In this document: positions 42,165 through 51,025 of the stretch, one piece after another | How the letters are laid out: each line of letters starts with the position of its first letter | Position numbering within the stretch: the first letter of the stretch is position 1 | Origin: Phycisphaerales bacterium | GTDB taxonomy: Bacteria; Planctomycetota; Phycisphaerae; Phycisphaerales; UBA1924 | Length of the DNA: 64,000 nucleotides | Reading direction: 5' to 3' | NCBI GenBank assembly: GCA_040217175.1 | Contig: JAVJNT010000001.1 | Span: 310,001 to 374,000 of the forward strand | Made by a program: the position numbers and the translations under genes | The notes under the pieces: model-generated | Database searches by the model: none | Seen by the model: the letters and a program-made list of their open reading frames with translations, nothing else | Told to the model about the DNA's origin: nothing

Positions 42165-43199
42165 TCAGCCGGCGTCGGCGGCCAGGGCGGGCTCGGCCTG
42201 CTGCTCCCCATCGTCGGCCAGCCGATCCCGGGCGGCCTGCTCGTCTCGCTGCGCCTCATGCTCCGCAAGGATGCGCATGAAGCCCTCGGTCGGCTCGCTG
42301 AATCGCACCCAGGCAGGCAGGCCCGAGAGCAGGCGGTCCGGGTTGGGCATCTCGACCTTCACCCAGACCTTGTCCGAGCCGAAGTCCGCCACCGGGCTCA
42401 CCTCGGTCACGGTGCCCTCGAACATCCGAGGCTCGCCGGCCACGCTTACGGCGACCCAGGCCTTGTCGCCCCGCTCGAGCTGCTCTGCGAGCACCGTGCT
42501 CGTCGGGGTGGGCACCTTCACCTGCAGGGGGTCGATCGACACCAGCCGCAGCACGGGCTCGCTGTCCTGCATGGCCTGGCCGGGCGTAACCTCAATGGCC
42601 GCCACCATGCCATCGAACTGGGCCGTGATGGCGAACCGCTCCAGGTCCGCCTCCTGCCGCTCGAGGATGATCCCCTGCTCGATGAATCGCTCGTTGGCGG
42701 TGTCGAGCTCGATCTTGGCGTTCTCGAGCGACGCCCGGGCGCGCTCGTACTCGAGGGTGCTGCCGCCGCCCTGGTCCTGTGCGGTCTGCTGGTTGTCGAA
42801 CTCGATCTGGGCCAGTTGCACGCGGTTCTCGGCGGCCAGGATCTCGAAGCGGTTCTTAGCGCGACGCTGCTGCAGGCGATAGGCCGCCTGGATGTCGCCG
42901 TCGCGGGCCCGCACGAGCACGTCGCCCTTCTCCACGCGATCGCCCACGCTCACGAGCACCGAGCGCACCTCGCTGGGCTGGCTGAAGCCCATCATGGCGT
43001 CCTTGCTGGGCTGGGTGAAGTGGTAGATGCCCCCGAACTCGGCCGCCCATGACGGCTCGAATGCGTAGCCGCGCGGTCGTTCGTCCTGGCGATCGCCGGC
43101 CTGCCCGGCGTGTGCCAGGGGCATCGCGGCGGCGAGCAGGGGGATCGTGAGGGCGAGGAACAGGCGGCTGGGGCGGGTCTTGGGCGTGGCTGTGGCCAT
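42165..43199 (-). CDS. HlyD/RND-type periplasmic adaptor protein
   Basis: A 344-residue adaptor with a signal peptide (hydrophobic LFLALTIPLLAAAMPLAHA), a lipoyl half-domain (VRSVLVSVGDRVEKGDVLVR), a long coiled-coil hairpin (about residues 90-170), the second lipoyl half (ITAQFDGMVAAIEVTPGQ) and a beta-barrel. The ATG at 43199 is preferred to a TTG nine bases upstream because a -10 element overlaps the TTG. It heads the export operon: the next gene follows after 94 nt. No RND pump or ABC exporter accompanies it, so the motor is presumably one of the downstream proteins. Confidence 0.86.
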   Translation of the reverse strand: MATATPKTRPSRLFLALTIPLLAAAMPLAHAGQAGDRQDERPRGYAFEPSWAAEFGGIYHFTQPSKDAMMGFSQPSEVRSVLVSVGDRVEKGDVLVRARDGDIQAAYRLQQRRAKNRFEILAAENRVQLAQIEFDNQQTAQDQGGGSTLEYERARASLENAKIELDTANERFIEQGIILERQEADLERFAITAQFDGMVAAIEVTPGQAMQDSEPVLRLVSIDPLQVKVPTPTSTVLAEQLERGDKAWVAVSVAGEPRMFEGTVTEVSPVADFGSDKVWVKVEMPNPDRLLSGLPAWVRFSEPTEGFMRILAEHEAQRDEQAARDRLADDGEQQAEPALAADAG

Positions 43200-43207
43200 G
43201 GTGGCCA

Positions 43208-43213
43208 AGTATA
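43208..43213 (-). promoter_or_regulatory. -10 element (TATACT) of the export operon
   Basis: On the minus strand TATACT is followed by eight bases and the ATG at 43199, so the export operon is probably transcribed as a leaderless message. The -35 region is weak. Confidence 0.5.
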
Positions 43214-43355
43214 CGGTTGGGACGTAGGTCTTTGTTCCCCTTCCGCCGCATTTCGCAACCGCGCGAGCCGCTGCTCCGTAGAAACCCCTAACGTCTCGAT
43301 CCCGTGTTCGCGTGGACCTCGACCCGCGAAACGAAAATCCGGAAGGAGCCTCCCC

Positions 43356-44405
43356 ATGCGCCGTCCGCCCGCCTCCCGCCGTGGCCTCTCCGCCATCGAG
43401 GTGCTCGTCGTGGTCGGGGTGGTGGTGCTGCTGACCATCGTGGTCTTGCCCCTGGTCGCCGGATTCCGGACCGGCACGAGCGGCGGGTGGCAGCTACGAG
43501 ACTCCACCCAGATCCGCGGCATCACCCAGGCGTGCGCGATCTGGGCCCAGAACAACAACGAGCGATACCCCACGCCCAGCGAGGTCGACCTCCAGGGCAC
43601 GACGATCGCCAGGCCGGCTGGTCTGGTCGGTCCCGATCGCCGGCTGGACACGACCGGCAACACGTTCTCCTTGATGATCTGGAACGGCTTCTTTCCCGTC
43701 GAGTTGACCGTCAGCCCCGCCGAGGCGGGCAACGTGGACGTCATGAGTGGCTTCCAGGTCGCAAGCCCATCCACGGCCGTCGATCCGAGAAACGCCCTCT
43801 GGGATCCGGCCTTCCGCGGCACGCCCCTGGACGAGTGGGGCGGCGGCGTTCCCGGCAAGGTGGGCGATCCGAGCCACAACTCCTATGCCCAGGTGCCGTG
43901 GTTCGACGATCGCGGCTTCATGTGGGGGAACACGTTCAGTTCGATGCACGCCTGCTTTGGCAACCGCGGCCCGGCCTACGCCTTGGACAAGAAGGGCCGA
44001 TGGGAGCCCATCCGGGGCCACAACTTCGGCTCACGATCGACCACGCTGCTCATGCACGGGCCACGCGACGAGTGGAACGGCAACGTCGGCTTCAACGATC
44101 AGCACGTGGAGTATCTGACGACGGCGGCGTCCCCAACGCTCACGTGGACCTTCCCAGGAATCGGCGACCCGTCCAACATGATGCTGCCCGACAACCTGTT
44201 CCACGCCGAACACGACCACACCCGCGCGCTCATCGACGAACACGTCAAGCCCGTCATGGGAACCGATGGCGTGGGTACCATCTCCGGCGATGGCGCGGAC
44301 GCTGGTGTCGGTGCGCTGGACCAGAAGAATAACTACCTAAGGCCCATCGCCAGGATCCTGCCAGGCGAGAACGGCAAGATCACGGCGGAATTCTGGATCG
44401 ACTGA
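43356..44405 (+). CDS. prepilin-like secreted protein (H-x-DG-like tail), copy 1
   Basis: A 349-residue protein with a type IV prepilin N-terminus: a basic leader, then RRGLSAIEVLVVVGVVVLL, in which Gly precedes the cleavage site and Glu is at mature position 5. The body contains ACAIWAQNNNERYPTPS and WDPAFRGTPLDEWGGG. The segment GNVGFNDQHVEYL near residue 250 resembles the H-x-DG processing-associated motif of planctomycete pseudopilins. A strong GGAAGGAG precedes the ATG. It is paralogous to the next gene, 24 nt downstream. Cleavage by a prepilin peptidase and assembly into a pseudopilus are expected from the family. Confidence 0.85.
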   Translation: MRRPPASRRGLSAIEVLVVVGVVVLLTIVVLPLVAGFRTGTSGGWQLRDSTQIRGITQACAIWAQNNNERYPTPSEVDLQGTTIARPAGLVGPDRRLDTTGNTFSLMIWNGFFPVELTVSPAEAGNVDVMSGFQVASPSTAVDPRNALWDPAFRGTPLDEWGGGVPGKVGDPSHNSYAQVPWFDDRGFMWGNTFSSMHACFGNRGPAYALDKKGRWEPIRGHNFGSRSTTLLMHGPRDEWNGNVGFNDQHVEYLTTAASPTLTWTFPGIGDPSNMMLPDNLFHAEHDHTRALIDEHVKPVMGTDGVGTISGDGADAGVGALDQKNNYLRPIARILPGENGKITAEFWID

Positions 44406-44429
44406 CCACGACGCAGGGGAGGAAACACG

Positions 44430-45461
44430 ATGCGACACGCACGGGGATTCACGCTCATCGAGGTCGGCGCCGTCACGGCGGTGCTGTCGGTCGGGGCGGC
44501 GGTGGTCATGCCGCAGTTCCAGGAAGCACGTGCCACGGCCCGTCAGTTGAAGGACTCCACCCAGTTGCGCGGCATCACCCAGGCGTGCGCGATCTGGGCC
44601 CAGAATACCGACGAGCGATACCCCGTGCCAAGCCGCATCGATCGCAAGGGCGTCACGCTACCGCGGCCCGCCGACCTGCCGGCGGATGCTCGCGACCTCC
44701 GCCTGGACACGACCGGCAACACGCTGTCGCTCCTGATCTGGAACGGCTTCATTCCCTGGAACCTCACCGTAAGTCCGGCGGAGGTCGGCAACGTCGAGGT
44801 CATCAAGAACTATCAGACCGCCACGCCGACGACGGCGGTGGACCCGAACGCATGCCTCTGGGATCCGGCGTTCCGCGGCACGCCCCTGGACCACTGGGGC
44901 GGCAAGGTGCCCGGCGAGGTTGGCGACGCGAGCCACAACTCGTACGCCCAGGTCGCATACTTCGGCGCGCGAGAGTCGATGTGGGGTAATACGTTTAAGG
45001 CCACCGAGGCCTGCTGGGCCAACCGCGGGGCGGCGTACGTGCTGCGTGACGACCAGTGGCATCCGCTTGCGGGCAGCACGTTCGGCGATGGCTCGAAGAC
45101 GATGAAGATCCATGGCCCGCCGGATTCGTGGGCGGGCAACATCGCCTTCAACGACCAGCACGTCAGTTTCGTCGAGCGGCCCGACCCCGAGATGCTGGTC
45201 TGGGCGTTCGCCGGGCTCGAAGGCGACGGAGAGCGCCACTTGCCCGACAACGTGTTCCACTCCGAGCGCGACCAGAACCGTTGGCTCATCGACGAGCAGA
45301 TCGAACTCGTCACCGAGCACGACGGGCGCGGCTCGGTGTTCGCGACCGGCAAGAACGGTGGGACGGGCGCGCTCGACCAGCGCAACGCCTACCTCAGGCC
45401 CATCTCGACCGTCGTTCCGGGCGAGGGCGACGCGCTGAAGGCACACGTCTGGATCGATTGA
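44430..45461 (+). CDS. prepilin-like secreted protein (H-x-DG-like tail), copy 2
   Basis: A 343-residue paralog of the preceding gene with the classic prepilin motif RGFTLIEV. It shares QLRGITQACAIWAQNTDERY, WDPAFRGTPLDHWGG, VGDASHNSYAQV and GNIAFNDQHVSF, so the two are a recent tandem duplication. Between the copies, the N-terminal helix has diverged more than the body. GGGGAGGAA lies before the ATG. The stop shares one base with the start of the phosphopantetheinyl transferase gene (TGATG). The function of the globular domain is unknown. Confidence 0.85.
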   Translation: MRHARGFTLIEVGAVTAVLSVGAAVVMPQFQEARATARQLKDSTQLRGITQACAIWAQNTDERYPVPSRIDRKGVTLPRPADLPADARDLRLDTTGNTLSLLIWNGFIPWNLTVSPAEVGNVEVIKNYQTATPTTAVDPNACLWDPAFRGTPLDHWGGKVPGEVGDASHNSYAQVAYFGARESMWGNTFKATEACWANRGAAYVLRDDQWHPLAGSTFGDGSKTMKIHGPPDSWAGNIAFNDQHVSFVERPDPEMLVWAFAGLEGDGERHLPDNVFHSERDQNRWLIDEQIELVTEHDGRGSVFATGKNGGTGALDQRNAYLRPISTVVPGEGDALKAHVWID

Positions 45462-46045
45462 TGCGGATCTCGGTGTGGTCGCAGCGAGCACCCGACCAGC
45501 GCCGCAAGCCGAAGCTGGCCAGAGAGCTTCTCCGGCAGGCCGTTGCACTCGAAGCAGGCGAAGAACGTCACGTCGCCCACGAAGATGGCCGCGCCCCGGC
45601 CGTCGATGGGCTGTCGGTCTCGCTGTCCAGGGCGGAGGGGCTGGCCATGTGCGCCGTGAGCGATTGCGAGGCCATCGGCCTGGACGTCGAGCAGCTACGG
45701 CCGTGGACCGAACTCGCGGACATGGCGACGCTCGTGAGCGATCCGCCGCCGCGTGACGCTCGGTCGTTGCTGGAGCTCTGGACGCGGAAGGAAGCCCTGG
45801 CAAAGGCGATGGGAACCGGCCTGCTCGACGACGTGCGTGCGCTTGCCGTTCCAGATCGATCGCCCGCGATCGGCGAGTGGATGCGTCGGGATGGCTGGCT
45901 CTGGATCGGATGTCCGTGCGAGAAGCATCACGTCGCGGCCCTGGTCGTGCGACACCCGGGCGACGACGCGGAAGGCGGCTACGACGTGTTCGAGATGCGC
46001 GGGAGTCCGGCAATCCGGATCTCGTCGCTCCAACTGCTCTTCTAG
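45461..46045 (+). CDS. Sfp-type 4'-phosphopantetheinyl transferase
   Basis: A 194-residue enzyme that transfers phosphopantetheine from CoA to a carrier-protein serine. The two signature motifs are present: IGLDVEQL (Mg-binding Asp and Glu) and LLELWTRKEALAKAMG (W-x-x-KE-x-x-x-K). The N-terminal half is short and divergent, as is common in bacterial PPTases. Translation is coupled to the upstream prepilin by a one-base overlap, an unusual partnership. No acyl carrier, polyketide or NRPS gene is in the window, so its target is unknown. Its stop shares bases with purK's (CTAG). Confidence 0.87.
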   Translation: MRISVWSQRAPDQRRKPKLARELLRQAVALEAGEERHVAHEDGRAPAVDGLSVSLSRAEGLAMCAVSDCEAIGLDVEQLRPWTELADMATLVSDPPPRDARSLLELWTRKEALAKAMGTGLLDDVRALAVPDRSPAIGEWMRRDGWLWIGCPCEKHHVAALVVRHPGDDAEGGYDVFEMRGSPAIRISSLQLLF

Positions 46046-47130
46046 CCCAGATCGATGCCGAGCGTCCGGGCCAGTTCCTCCGCCCGATCGCCCGTGCAAC
46101 TGCACACGTTCACGTGGGCGACCTTCCGGCCCGGCCGCTGCTGCTTGCGGTAGTCGTGCAGCCGCGAGTCCGGCCGTGACAGCACGCGTCGCACGTCGGG
46201 CAATTGGCCGACGCAATTGAGCATGACGGTGGGGCAGCGGACCTCGGTCGAGCCCAGCGGCAGGCCCATGACGGCCCGAACGTGGTTCTCGAACTGGCTC
46301 GTTGCGGCACCGTCGATGGTCCAATGCCCGCTGTTGTGCACACGGGGAGCGAACTCGTTTGCGACGAGGCGGCCGTCGACCTCGAAGAACTCGATCGTGA
46401 GTACGCCCCGGTGGTCGAGGGCGGCCATGAGCGTGCGGGCCATGGTCTGCGCCTGGGCGTTGATCTCATTGGAAACGCCGACCGCGGGCGCCACGGTGAC
46501 TCGAAGGATGCCCTGGCGGTGCTCGTTCTCGACGAGCGGGTACGAAGCCGAGTCGCCCTCGATGCCGCGAGCGACGACGAGGGACAACTCGCGATCGAAT
46601 CGCAGCATCTGTTCGAGCACGGCCGGCTGCTCGTCGATGGCCGCCCAGGCGCGCGGCGCGTCGGCGGCATCCGCGATGATGGCCTGGCCCTTGCCGTCGT
46701 AGCCGCCGCGGCGGGTCTTGAGGATGGCGGGCGCGCCGATGGTCTCCAGGGCCTTCTGGAGTGAGTCGAGCGAGTCGACCGGGGTCCATGGCGCGACCTC
46801 GAACCCTGCGTCGGTCAACGCCTGCTTTTCGAGGCAACGATCTTGGGACAAACGCAGGCTCTCGATGCCCGGTCGGATCGGCACGCGCGATGCGATCGTC
46901 TCGGCGGCGATCGTCGGTACGTTCTCGAATTCGTATGTCACTGCGTCCAGTCCATCGGCGAAGCCACGCAGCGCTGCGGCGTCGTCGTATGGACCGTCGA
47001 TCAGTTCGCATACGTCGGCGGCGCACGCGTCAGGGCTCGGGTCGTAGGCCCGCACGCGAACGCCGAGTGGCGCGGCCGCCAGCGCCGTCATCCGCGCGAG
47101 CTGGCCGCCCCCGAGGATCCCCAGCCTCAC
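46042..47130 (-). CDS. purK: N5-carboxyaminoimidazole ribonucleotide synthetase
   Basis: A 362-residue ATP-grasp enzyme of purine synthesis that carboxylates AIR to N5-CAIR with bicarbonate and ATP. Motifs are [12 protein letters not shown] at the N-terminus, [20 protein letters not shown] (ATP-grasp loop), and [18 protein letters not shown] near the end. The GTG start overlaps the purE stop by 4 nt (GTGA), so the pair is coupled and works in sequence. The gene is convergent with the PPTase gene, and the two stop codons are interleaved. Confidence 0.95.
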   Translation of the reverse strand: MRLGILGGGQLARMTALAAAPLGVRVRAYDPSPDACAADVCELIDGPYDDAAALRGFADGLDAVTYEFENVPTIAAETIASRVPIRPGIESLRLSQDRCLEKQALTDAGFEVAPWTPVDSLDSLQKALETIGAPAILKTRRGGYDGKGQAIIADAADAPRAWAAIDEQPAVLEQMLRFDRELSLVVARGIEGDSASYPLVENEHRQGILRVTVAPAVGVSNEINAQAQTMARTLMAALDHRGVLTIEFFEVDGRLVANEFAPRVHNSGHWTIDGAATSQFENHVRAVMGLPLGSTEVRCPTVMLNCVGQLPDVRRVLSRPDSRLHDYRKQQRPGRKVAHVNVCSCTGDRAEELARTLGIDLG

Positions 47131-47663
47131 GGGCCGCTCTCCGGCGGAAGCTTCGCATCGAGCACCACGCCGGTCTGCTTCGATCGGAACGCGTCGATGG
47201 CCTCGGCGACACGCTCGTCGGAGAGAGCGACGATCTGGGCTGCCAGGATGCCAGCGTTTCTCGCCCCGGCCGTGCCGATGGCCAGCGTGCCGACGGGTAC
47301 GCCGCCGGGCATCTGTGCGATGGAGAGCAGCGAGTCGAGGCCGCTGAGCGCCTTGCTCTGTACGGGCACGCCCAGGACGGGCAGCGGCGTCTTGCTGGCG
47401 CACATGCCCGGCAAGTGTGCCGCGCCGCCCGCGCCGGCGATGATGACCTTGAGCCCGCGGTCCTTTGCGTTTTCGGCGTACTCGAAGAGCAGGTCGGGCG
47501 TGCGGTGGGCCGAGACGACCCGGCACTCGAAGGCGACGCCCAGGTCGGCCAGCGCGGCGGCGGCGTGGGCCATCGTGTCCCAGTCGCTCGTCGATCCCAT
47601 GATGACGCCCACCAGGGGCGGGCCGGGGGGCGACGTCGGATTTGGGGTTGCCGGTGCTGCCAT
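47127..47663 (-). CDS. purE: N5-CAIR mutase (class I PurE)
   Basis: A 178-residue enzyme that converts N5-CAIR to CAIR. The family motifs are [20 protein letters not shown] and [12 protein letters not shown], which mark the class I (mutase) type that needs PurK, as supplied by the overlapping next gene. A Pro-rich 15-residue N-terminal extension precedes the conserved core. TATCCT (47669-47674) lies five bases before the ATG, which suggests leaderless transcription of purEK. Confidence 0.95.
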   Translation of the reverse strand: MAAPATPNPTSPPGPPLVGVIMGSTSDWDTMAHAAAALADLGVAFECRVVSAHRTPDLLFEYAENAKDRGLKVIIAGAGGAAHLPGMCASKTPLPVLGVPVQSKALSGLDSLLSIAQMPGGVPVGTLAIGTAGARNAGILAAQIVALSDERVAEAIDAFRSKQTGVVLDAKLPPESGP

Positions 47664-47668
47664 CGAGC

Positions 47669-47674
47669 AGGATA
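47669..47674 (-). promoter_or_regulatory. -10-like element (TATCCT) of purEK
   Basis: TATCCT on the minus strand is followed by five bases and the purE ATG at 47663. No Shine-Dalgarno is present, so a leaderless message is likely. Confidence 0.4.
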
Positions 47675-47702
47675 GGTGGGCGGGCGGGCGATCGGGCGCA
47701 GG

Positions 47703-48233
47703 TCAGCCGGCCTGCGAGCGCGACTGGCTGCTGCGCTTGACGCGCGGGCTGGTGTCCTCGTCGTCCTCGTCGGTCATTACCTCGCGTGAGGTCCGGCCGG
47801 CGAGCAACGAGGGCCGCGGATCGCCCGGTTCTTCTTCGGCGTCGGTCGGCTTCTGGTGGAGGATGTGCGAGTCGGCGTCGTAACAGCCACGCATCTCGTC
47901 GTGGGCGGTGCCGTCCCAGAGGGGGCTGCCGACGAAGTAGGCCGCCCGTGCGATCAGGTGGCTGGCGATGGGCGCCGTGATGAAGAGCATGCCGATGACC
48001 AGCAACGCCTCGAGCACGACGTCGAGGCTCACGAAGTGGGTGGCGACAGCGAGCACCATGCAGCCCACGCCGAGCGTGCCGGCCTTGGTCGCTGCCTGCA
48101 TGCGCGTGTAGACGTCGGGCATCCGCAGCAGGCCGACGGCGGCCAGCACGCTGAAGAACCCGCCGATGAGCACGAGGCCCACGGTGAGCCCGTAGTTCAG
48201 CCAGGTAACGGAACTGACCATCCACTCGCTCAT
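47703..48233 (-). CDS. mrpG: Na+/H+ antiporter subunit G
   Basis: A 176-residue subunit of the Mrp/Mnh complex. Three membrane helices lie in the first 100 residues, with the typical VGLLRMPDVYTRMQAATKAGTLG. The C-terminal 75 residues are a hydrophilic, charged extension (for example TDEDDEDTSPRVKR) that is absent from ordinary MrpG proteins of about 100-120 residues. It overlaps mrpF by 4 nt and is the last gene of the operon. Confidence 0.92.
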   Translation of the reverse strand: MSEWMVSSVTWLNYGLTVGLVLIGGFFSVLAAVGLLRMPDVYTRMQAATKAGTLGVGCMVLAVATHFVSLDVVLEALLVIGMLFITAPIASHLIARAAYFVGSPLWDGTAHDEMRGCYDADSHILHQKPTDAEEEPGDPRPSLLAGRTSREVMTDEDDEDTSPRVKRSSQSRSQAG

Positions 48234-48553
48234 GGCCGGGCCCTCCGCTCGAGGTACAGCGCAAAGGCGGCCGTACCCAGGAACAGGATGAGCCCCATGA
48301 CCAGGCAGACGCTGAGCAGCACGGGCTGGCCGATGAGGATCGCGAAGATGGCGATGACGGCGACGGCGAACATGCCCATGAGGTCAAGGGCAACGACGCG
48401 GTCGGGCAGCGTGGGACCGATGAGCAGCCGGACCAGGCAGCCAATCATGGCGATCGCCAGCATGCCAAGGACGATCAGCACGATGGCCTCGATAAAGACC
48501 GGACCGTCGTTGAGCGCGGGCGTGATGATGGTGGCCGGAGCGAGCAGGTTCAT
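48230..48553 (-). CDS. mrpF: Na+/H+ antiporter subunit F
   Basis: A 107-residue protein with three membrane helices. The conserved segment RLLIGPTLPDRVVALDLMG is the MrpF signature. It overlaps mrpE upstream and mrpG downstream by 4 nt each. It is a small structural subunit of the Mrp complex; alone it has no known activity. Confidence 0.93.
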   Translation of the reverse strand: MNLLAPATIITPALNDGPVFIEAIVLIVLGMLAIAMIGCLVRLLIGPTLPDRVVALDLMGMFAVAVIAIFAILIGQPVLLSVCLVMGLILFLGTAAFALYLERRARP

Positions 48554-49026
48554 CGCGTCACCTCCAGCAGCCGTCGCTCGAAACCGTCCTTGATTTCCCG
48601 CCGCATCTCGTCGGGGCTGGTGACGTGCATGAAGTGGATGAACAGGATCGACTTGTCGGCCGAGACGTCAAGGCTCAGCGTGCCGGGCGTGAGCGTGATG
48701 AGGTTTGCCAGGATCGTCAACTCGGTGTCGGTGATGTCCTCGACGAGCGGGATGGCCAGCACGCCCGGCTTGAGCTTGCGCAGCGGGCTCATGGTGTAGT
48801 AGGCCATCTTGATGTTCGCGATGACCAGCTCGACGACGACGTAGAAGCAGAACAGAGAGATTCGGCCCACCTTGGAGTAGTACGAACCGCGCATCTCGCG
48901 GGGAATGCACAGCCGCAGCGTCACGAATGCGATGACGAAGCCGATGAAGAAGTTGGCCGGCGAGAACGGCCCGATGGCCATTGCCCAAACCAGTGCCAGC
49001 ACGAGATTGAGAACGAGCGCGCCTAT
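48550..49026 (-). CDS. mrpE: Na+/H+ antiporter subunit E, probable ATA start
   Basis: A 158-residue subunit with two N-terminal membrane helices and a cytoplasmic C-terminus. The motif LITLTPGTLSLDVSADKSILFIHFMH is diagnostic when read in parts (TLTPGTLSLDV, FIHFMH). The nearest standard start is GTG at 49002, but it would cut into the first helix and has no Shine-Dalgarno. An ATA at 49026 has AGGAGG seven bases upstream, gives the normal length for MrpE (about 158), and overlaps the mrpD stop as ATAG, just as ATGA overlaps occur at the other close junctions. The ATA start is therefore proposed but unproven. Confidence 0.88.
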   Translation of the reverse strand: MGALVLNLVLALVWAMAIGPFSPANFFIGFVIAFVTLRLCIPREMRGSYYSKVGRISLFCFYVVVELVIANIKMAYYTMSPLRKLKPGVLAIPLVEDITDTELTILANLITLTPGTLSLDVSADKSILFIHFMHVTSPDEMRREIKDGFERRLLEVTR

Positions 49027-50663
49027 GGCTGGTCCTCCTGCGGAGCGTCCGCCGCCGATGGAACAGTATCCAGTTCGTGCAGCGTGCCGTCGACGGCCCG
49101 CTGGTAGTACTCGCCAAGAACGGCCCGCTGGTAGCCCTCGGTATCAAGCAATTGTTCGCCTGCACGCTCGGCTACGCGGTACAGCGGCTCGATGAGCACG
49201 CCCAGGGCGATCGTGGCGGTCGCGAGCACGATGATCGGCGCGGCCATCAGGCCGATGCGAACGCGGTCACTCTTCCCGCTCACGCGGGGTGGCTCTGGCA
49301 TCGACTCGGGCGGTTCCTTCCAGAACGCTTCGGCCCAGATCTTCGTCATCGAGTAGAGCGTCAGGATGCTCACGCACAGCGAGGCGGCGACCAGCGCAAA
49401 CGCGCCAGCGGCCAGGCCGCTCTTGATGAGCACGAACTTGCCCCAGAACCCCGTCGAGATCGGGATGCCCGCCAGCGACATGGCCGATGCCATGAACAGC
49501 ACGCCCGTCCACGGGTGCGTCTTGACGAGCCCGCCCAGGTGTTGCAGTTCGCTCGTGCCCGCGATGCGCTGGACCAGGCCGCTGATGAGGAACAGGTTCC
49601 CCTTCACGATGCCGTGGTGCAGCAGGAACATCGCCGAGCCGGCGAGCGCGACCGTCGCCGTCTCGCGGGCGCCAGCGCTGTCGGGCTCAGCATGGGCTAG
49701 TGCATACAGCGCCACGGATAGGCCCATGAGCATGTAGCCGATCTGGCTGACGCTATGGAAGGCCAGGATGCGGCGGATCTCGAACTGGCAGGCAGCGCCG
49801 AGCACGCCGGTGACCATCGTCAGCCCGCTGATCCACATCAGGATCGGAGCCGTGATCTCCAGTTGCTGGTCGAACAGCAGCGTAAACGTCCGCATGATGG
49901 AGTAGACGCCCACCTTGGTCAAGAGCGCGGCAAAGAGCGCCGTGATGGCCACCGGCGGCGTGTGATAGCTGGCCGGGAGCCAGAAGAAGAGCGGGAAGAC
50001 GGCTGCCTTGATGCCGAAGGCAACCAGGAAGAGCATGGACAAAGCCGTGATGGCGCCCGGGTTGTCGGCCCGTTCGAGCACGATCGAGAGGTGGGCCATG
50101 TTGAGCGTACCGGTCATGCCGTAGAGCAGGCCGATGGCCGCCAGGAAGATGCCGCTGGAGAGCAGGTTGAGGGTCACGTACTTGATGGCGCCCTCGAGCT
50201 GGCCCCGCTCGCCGCCCAGGGTGAGCAGCACGAAGCTGGCCAGCAGCATGATCTCGAACCAGACGTACATGTTGAAGACGTCGCCCGTCAGGAACGCGCC
50301 CGAGCAGGCGGCGAGCACGGCGTGCATCAGTGGGTGGTACCCGAAGCTCTCTCGCTTGCGGTCGATGGCGCCCAGGCTATAGACCGTGATCGCCACGGCG
50401 ATCACGCCCGTGAGGCCCACGAGCATGGCGCTGAGCGTGTCGGCGACGAGCGAGATGCCGAAGGGCGCGGCCCAGCCGGCGGCGTTCGTGGTGACGACCG
50501 TGCCGTCGCTCGTGGCGTACAGCAGGGAAAGTGATGAGGCGAGGAGGCTGACTGCGCCCGCGACGCTGACCCATCGCTGCATCACGCGATCCTTCCACAA
50601 CCCGATGCACAGCACCGTGGTTGCAAGAGGGATCAGGATGGGGGCGATGATCGTCAGGTTCAT
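49023..50663 (-). CDS. mrpD: Na+/H+ antiporter subunit D
   Basis: A 546-residue antiporter-like subunit with about 14 membrane helices, related to NuoM/NuoN. Landmarks are [20 protein letters not shown] with its conserved Glu, [15 protein letters not shown] containing the functional Lys, and [13 protein letters not shown] hydrophilic C-terminal tail follows the last helix. It overlaps mrpC by 4 nt (50660-50663). With MrpA it forms the proton- and sodium-translocating part of the complex. Confidence 0.95.
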   Translation of the reverse strand: MNLTIIAPILIPLATTVLCIGLWKDRVMQRWVSVAGAVSLLASSLSLLYATSDGTVVTTNAAGWAAPFGISLVADTLSAMLVGLTGVIAVAITVYSLGAIDRKRESFGYHPLMHAVLAACSGAFLTGDVFNMYVWFEIMLLASFVLLTLGGERGQLEGAIKYVTLNLLSSGIFLAAIGLLYGMTGTLNMAHLSIVLERADNPGAITALSMLFLVAFGIKAAVFPLFFWLPASYHTPPVAITALFAALLTKVGVYSIMRTFTLLFDQQLEITAPILMWISGLTMVTGVLGAACQFEIRRILAFHSVSQIGYMLMGLSVALYALAHAEPDSAGARETATVALAGSAMFLLHHGIVKGNLFLISGLVQRIAGTSELQHLGGLVKTHPWTGVLFMASAMSLAGIPISTGFWGKFVLIKSGLAAGAFALVAASLCVSILTLYSMTKIWAEAFWKEPPESMPEPPRVSGKSDRVRIGLMAAPIIVLATATIALGVLIEPLYRVAERAGEQLLDTEGYQRAVLGEYYQRAVDGTLHELDTVPSAADAPQEDQP

Positions 50664-51007
50664 CGGTCGGTCGTCCGCATCGCGTCGAGGTCGTCCGTGC
50701 CGACCTCCTGATAAGTGCGCTTCACGAGCACGATCGTGAATGCGAGGATGGCAAAGCTGATGACCACGGCCGTCAGGATCAGGGCCGGCGGCAGCGGGTC
50801 GGTGTACTGGCCGACGAGCTCGTCTTGATCTGCGGGGATCAGCGCCGGCTTGCCGCGCGTCAGGCTTCCCGCAGCGAAGATCAGCAGGTTGGCGCCATGG
50901 CTAATGAGCGCGAGGCCGATGATCAGCTTCACGAAGCTTCGACGGAGGATCATGTAGATGCCAGCGGCGTAGAGGAATCCGACGGCGATGGCAAGAAGCA
51001 GTTCCAT
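50660..51007 (-). CDS. mrpC: Na+/H+ antiporter subunit C
   Basis: A 115-residue NuoK-like subunit with three membrane helices. [19 protein letters not shown] and SHGANLL, followed by [17 protein letters not shown], are typical of MrpC. It follows mrpB by 18 nt and overlaps mrpD by 4 nt. Confidence 0.94.
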   Translation of the reverse strand: MELLLAIAVGFLYAAGIYMILRRSFVKLIIGLALISHGANLLIFAAGSLTRGKPALIPADQDELVGQYTDPLPPALILTAVVISFAILAFTIVLVKRTYQEVGTDDLDAMRTTDR

Positions 51008-51025
51008 GTCGCGATCCTCCTTTCG

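Noticed and set aside
35836-43199. Type I secretion system
   Set aside because: HlyD-type adaptors are present, but there is no ABC exporter with peptidase and no TolC-like protein.
48550-49002. GTG at 49002 as mrpE start
   Set aside because: It removes half of the first membrane helix and has no Shine-Dalgarno, whereas ATA 49026 fits spacing, length and operon overlap pattern. It remains possible.
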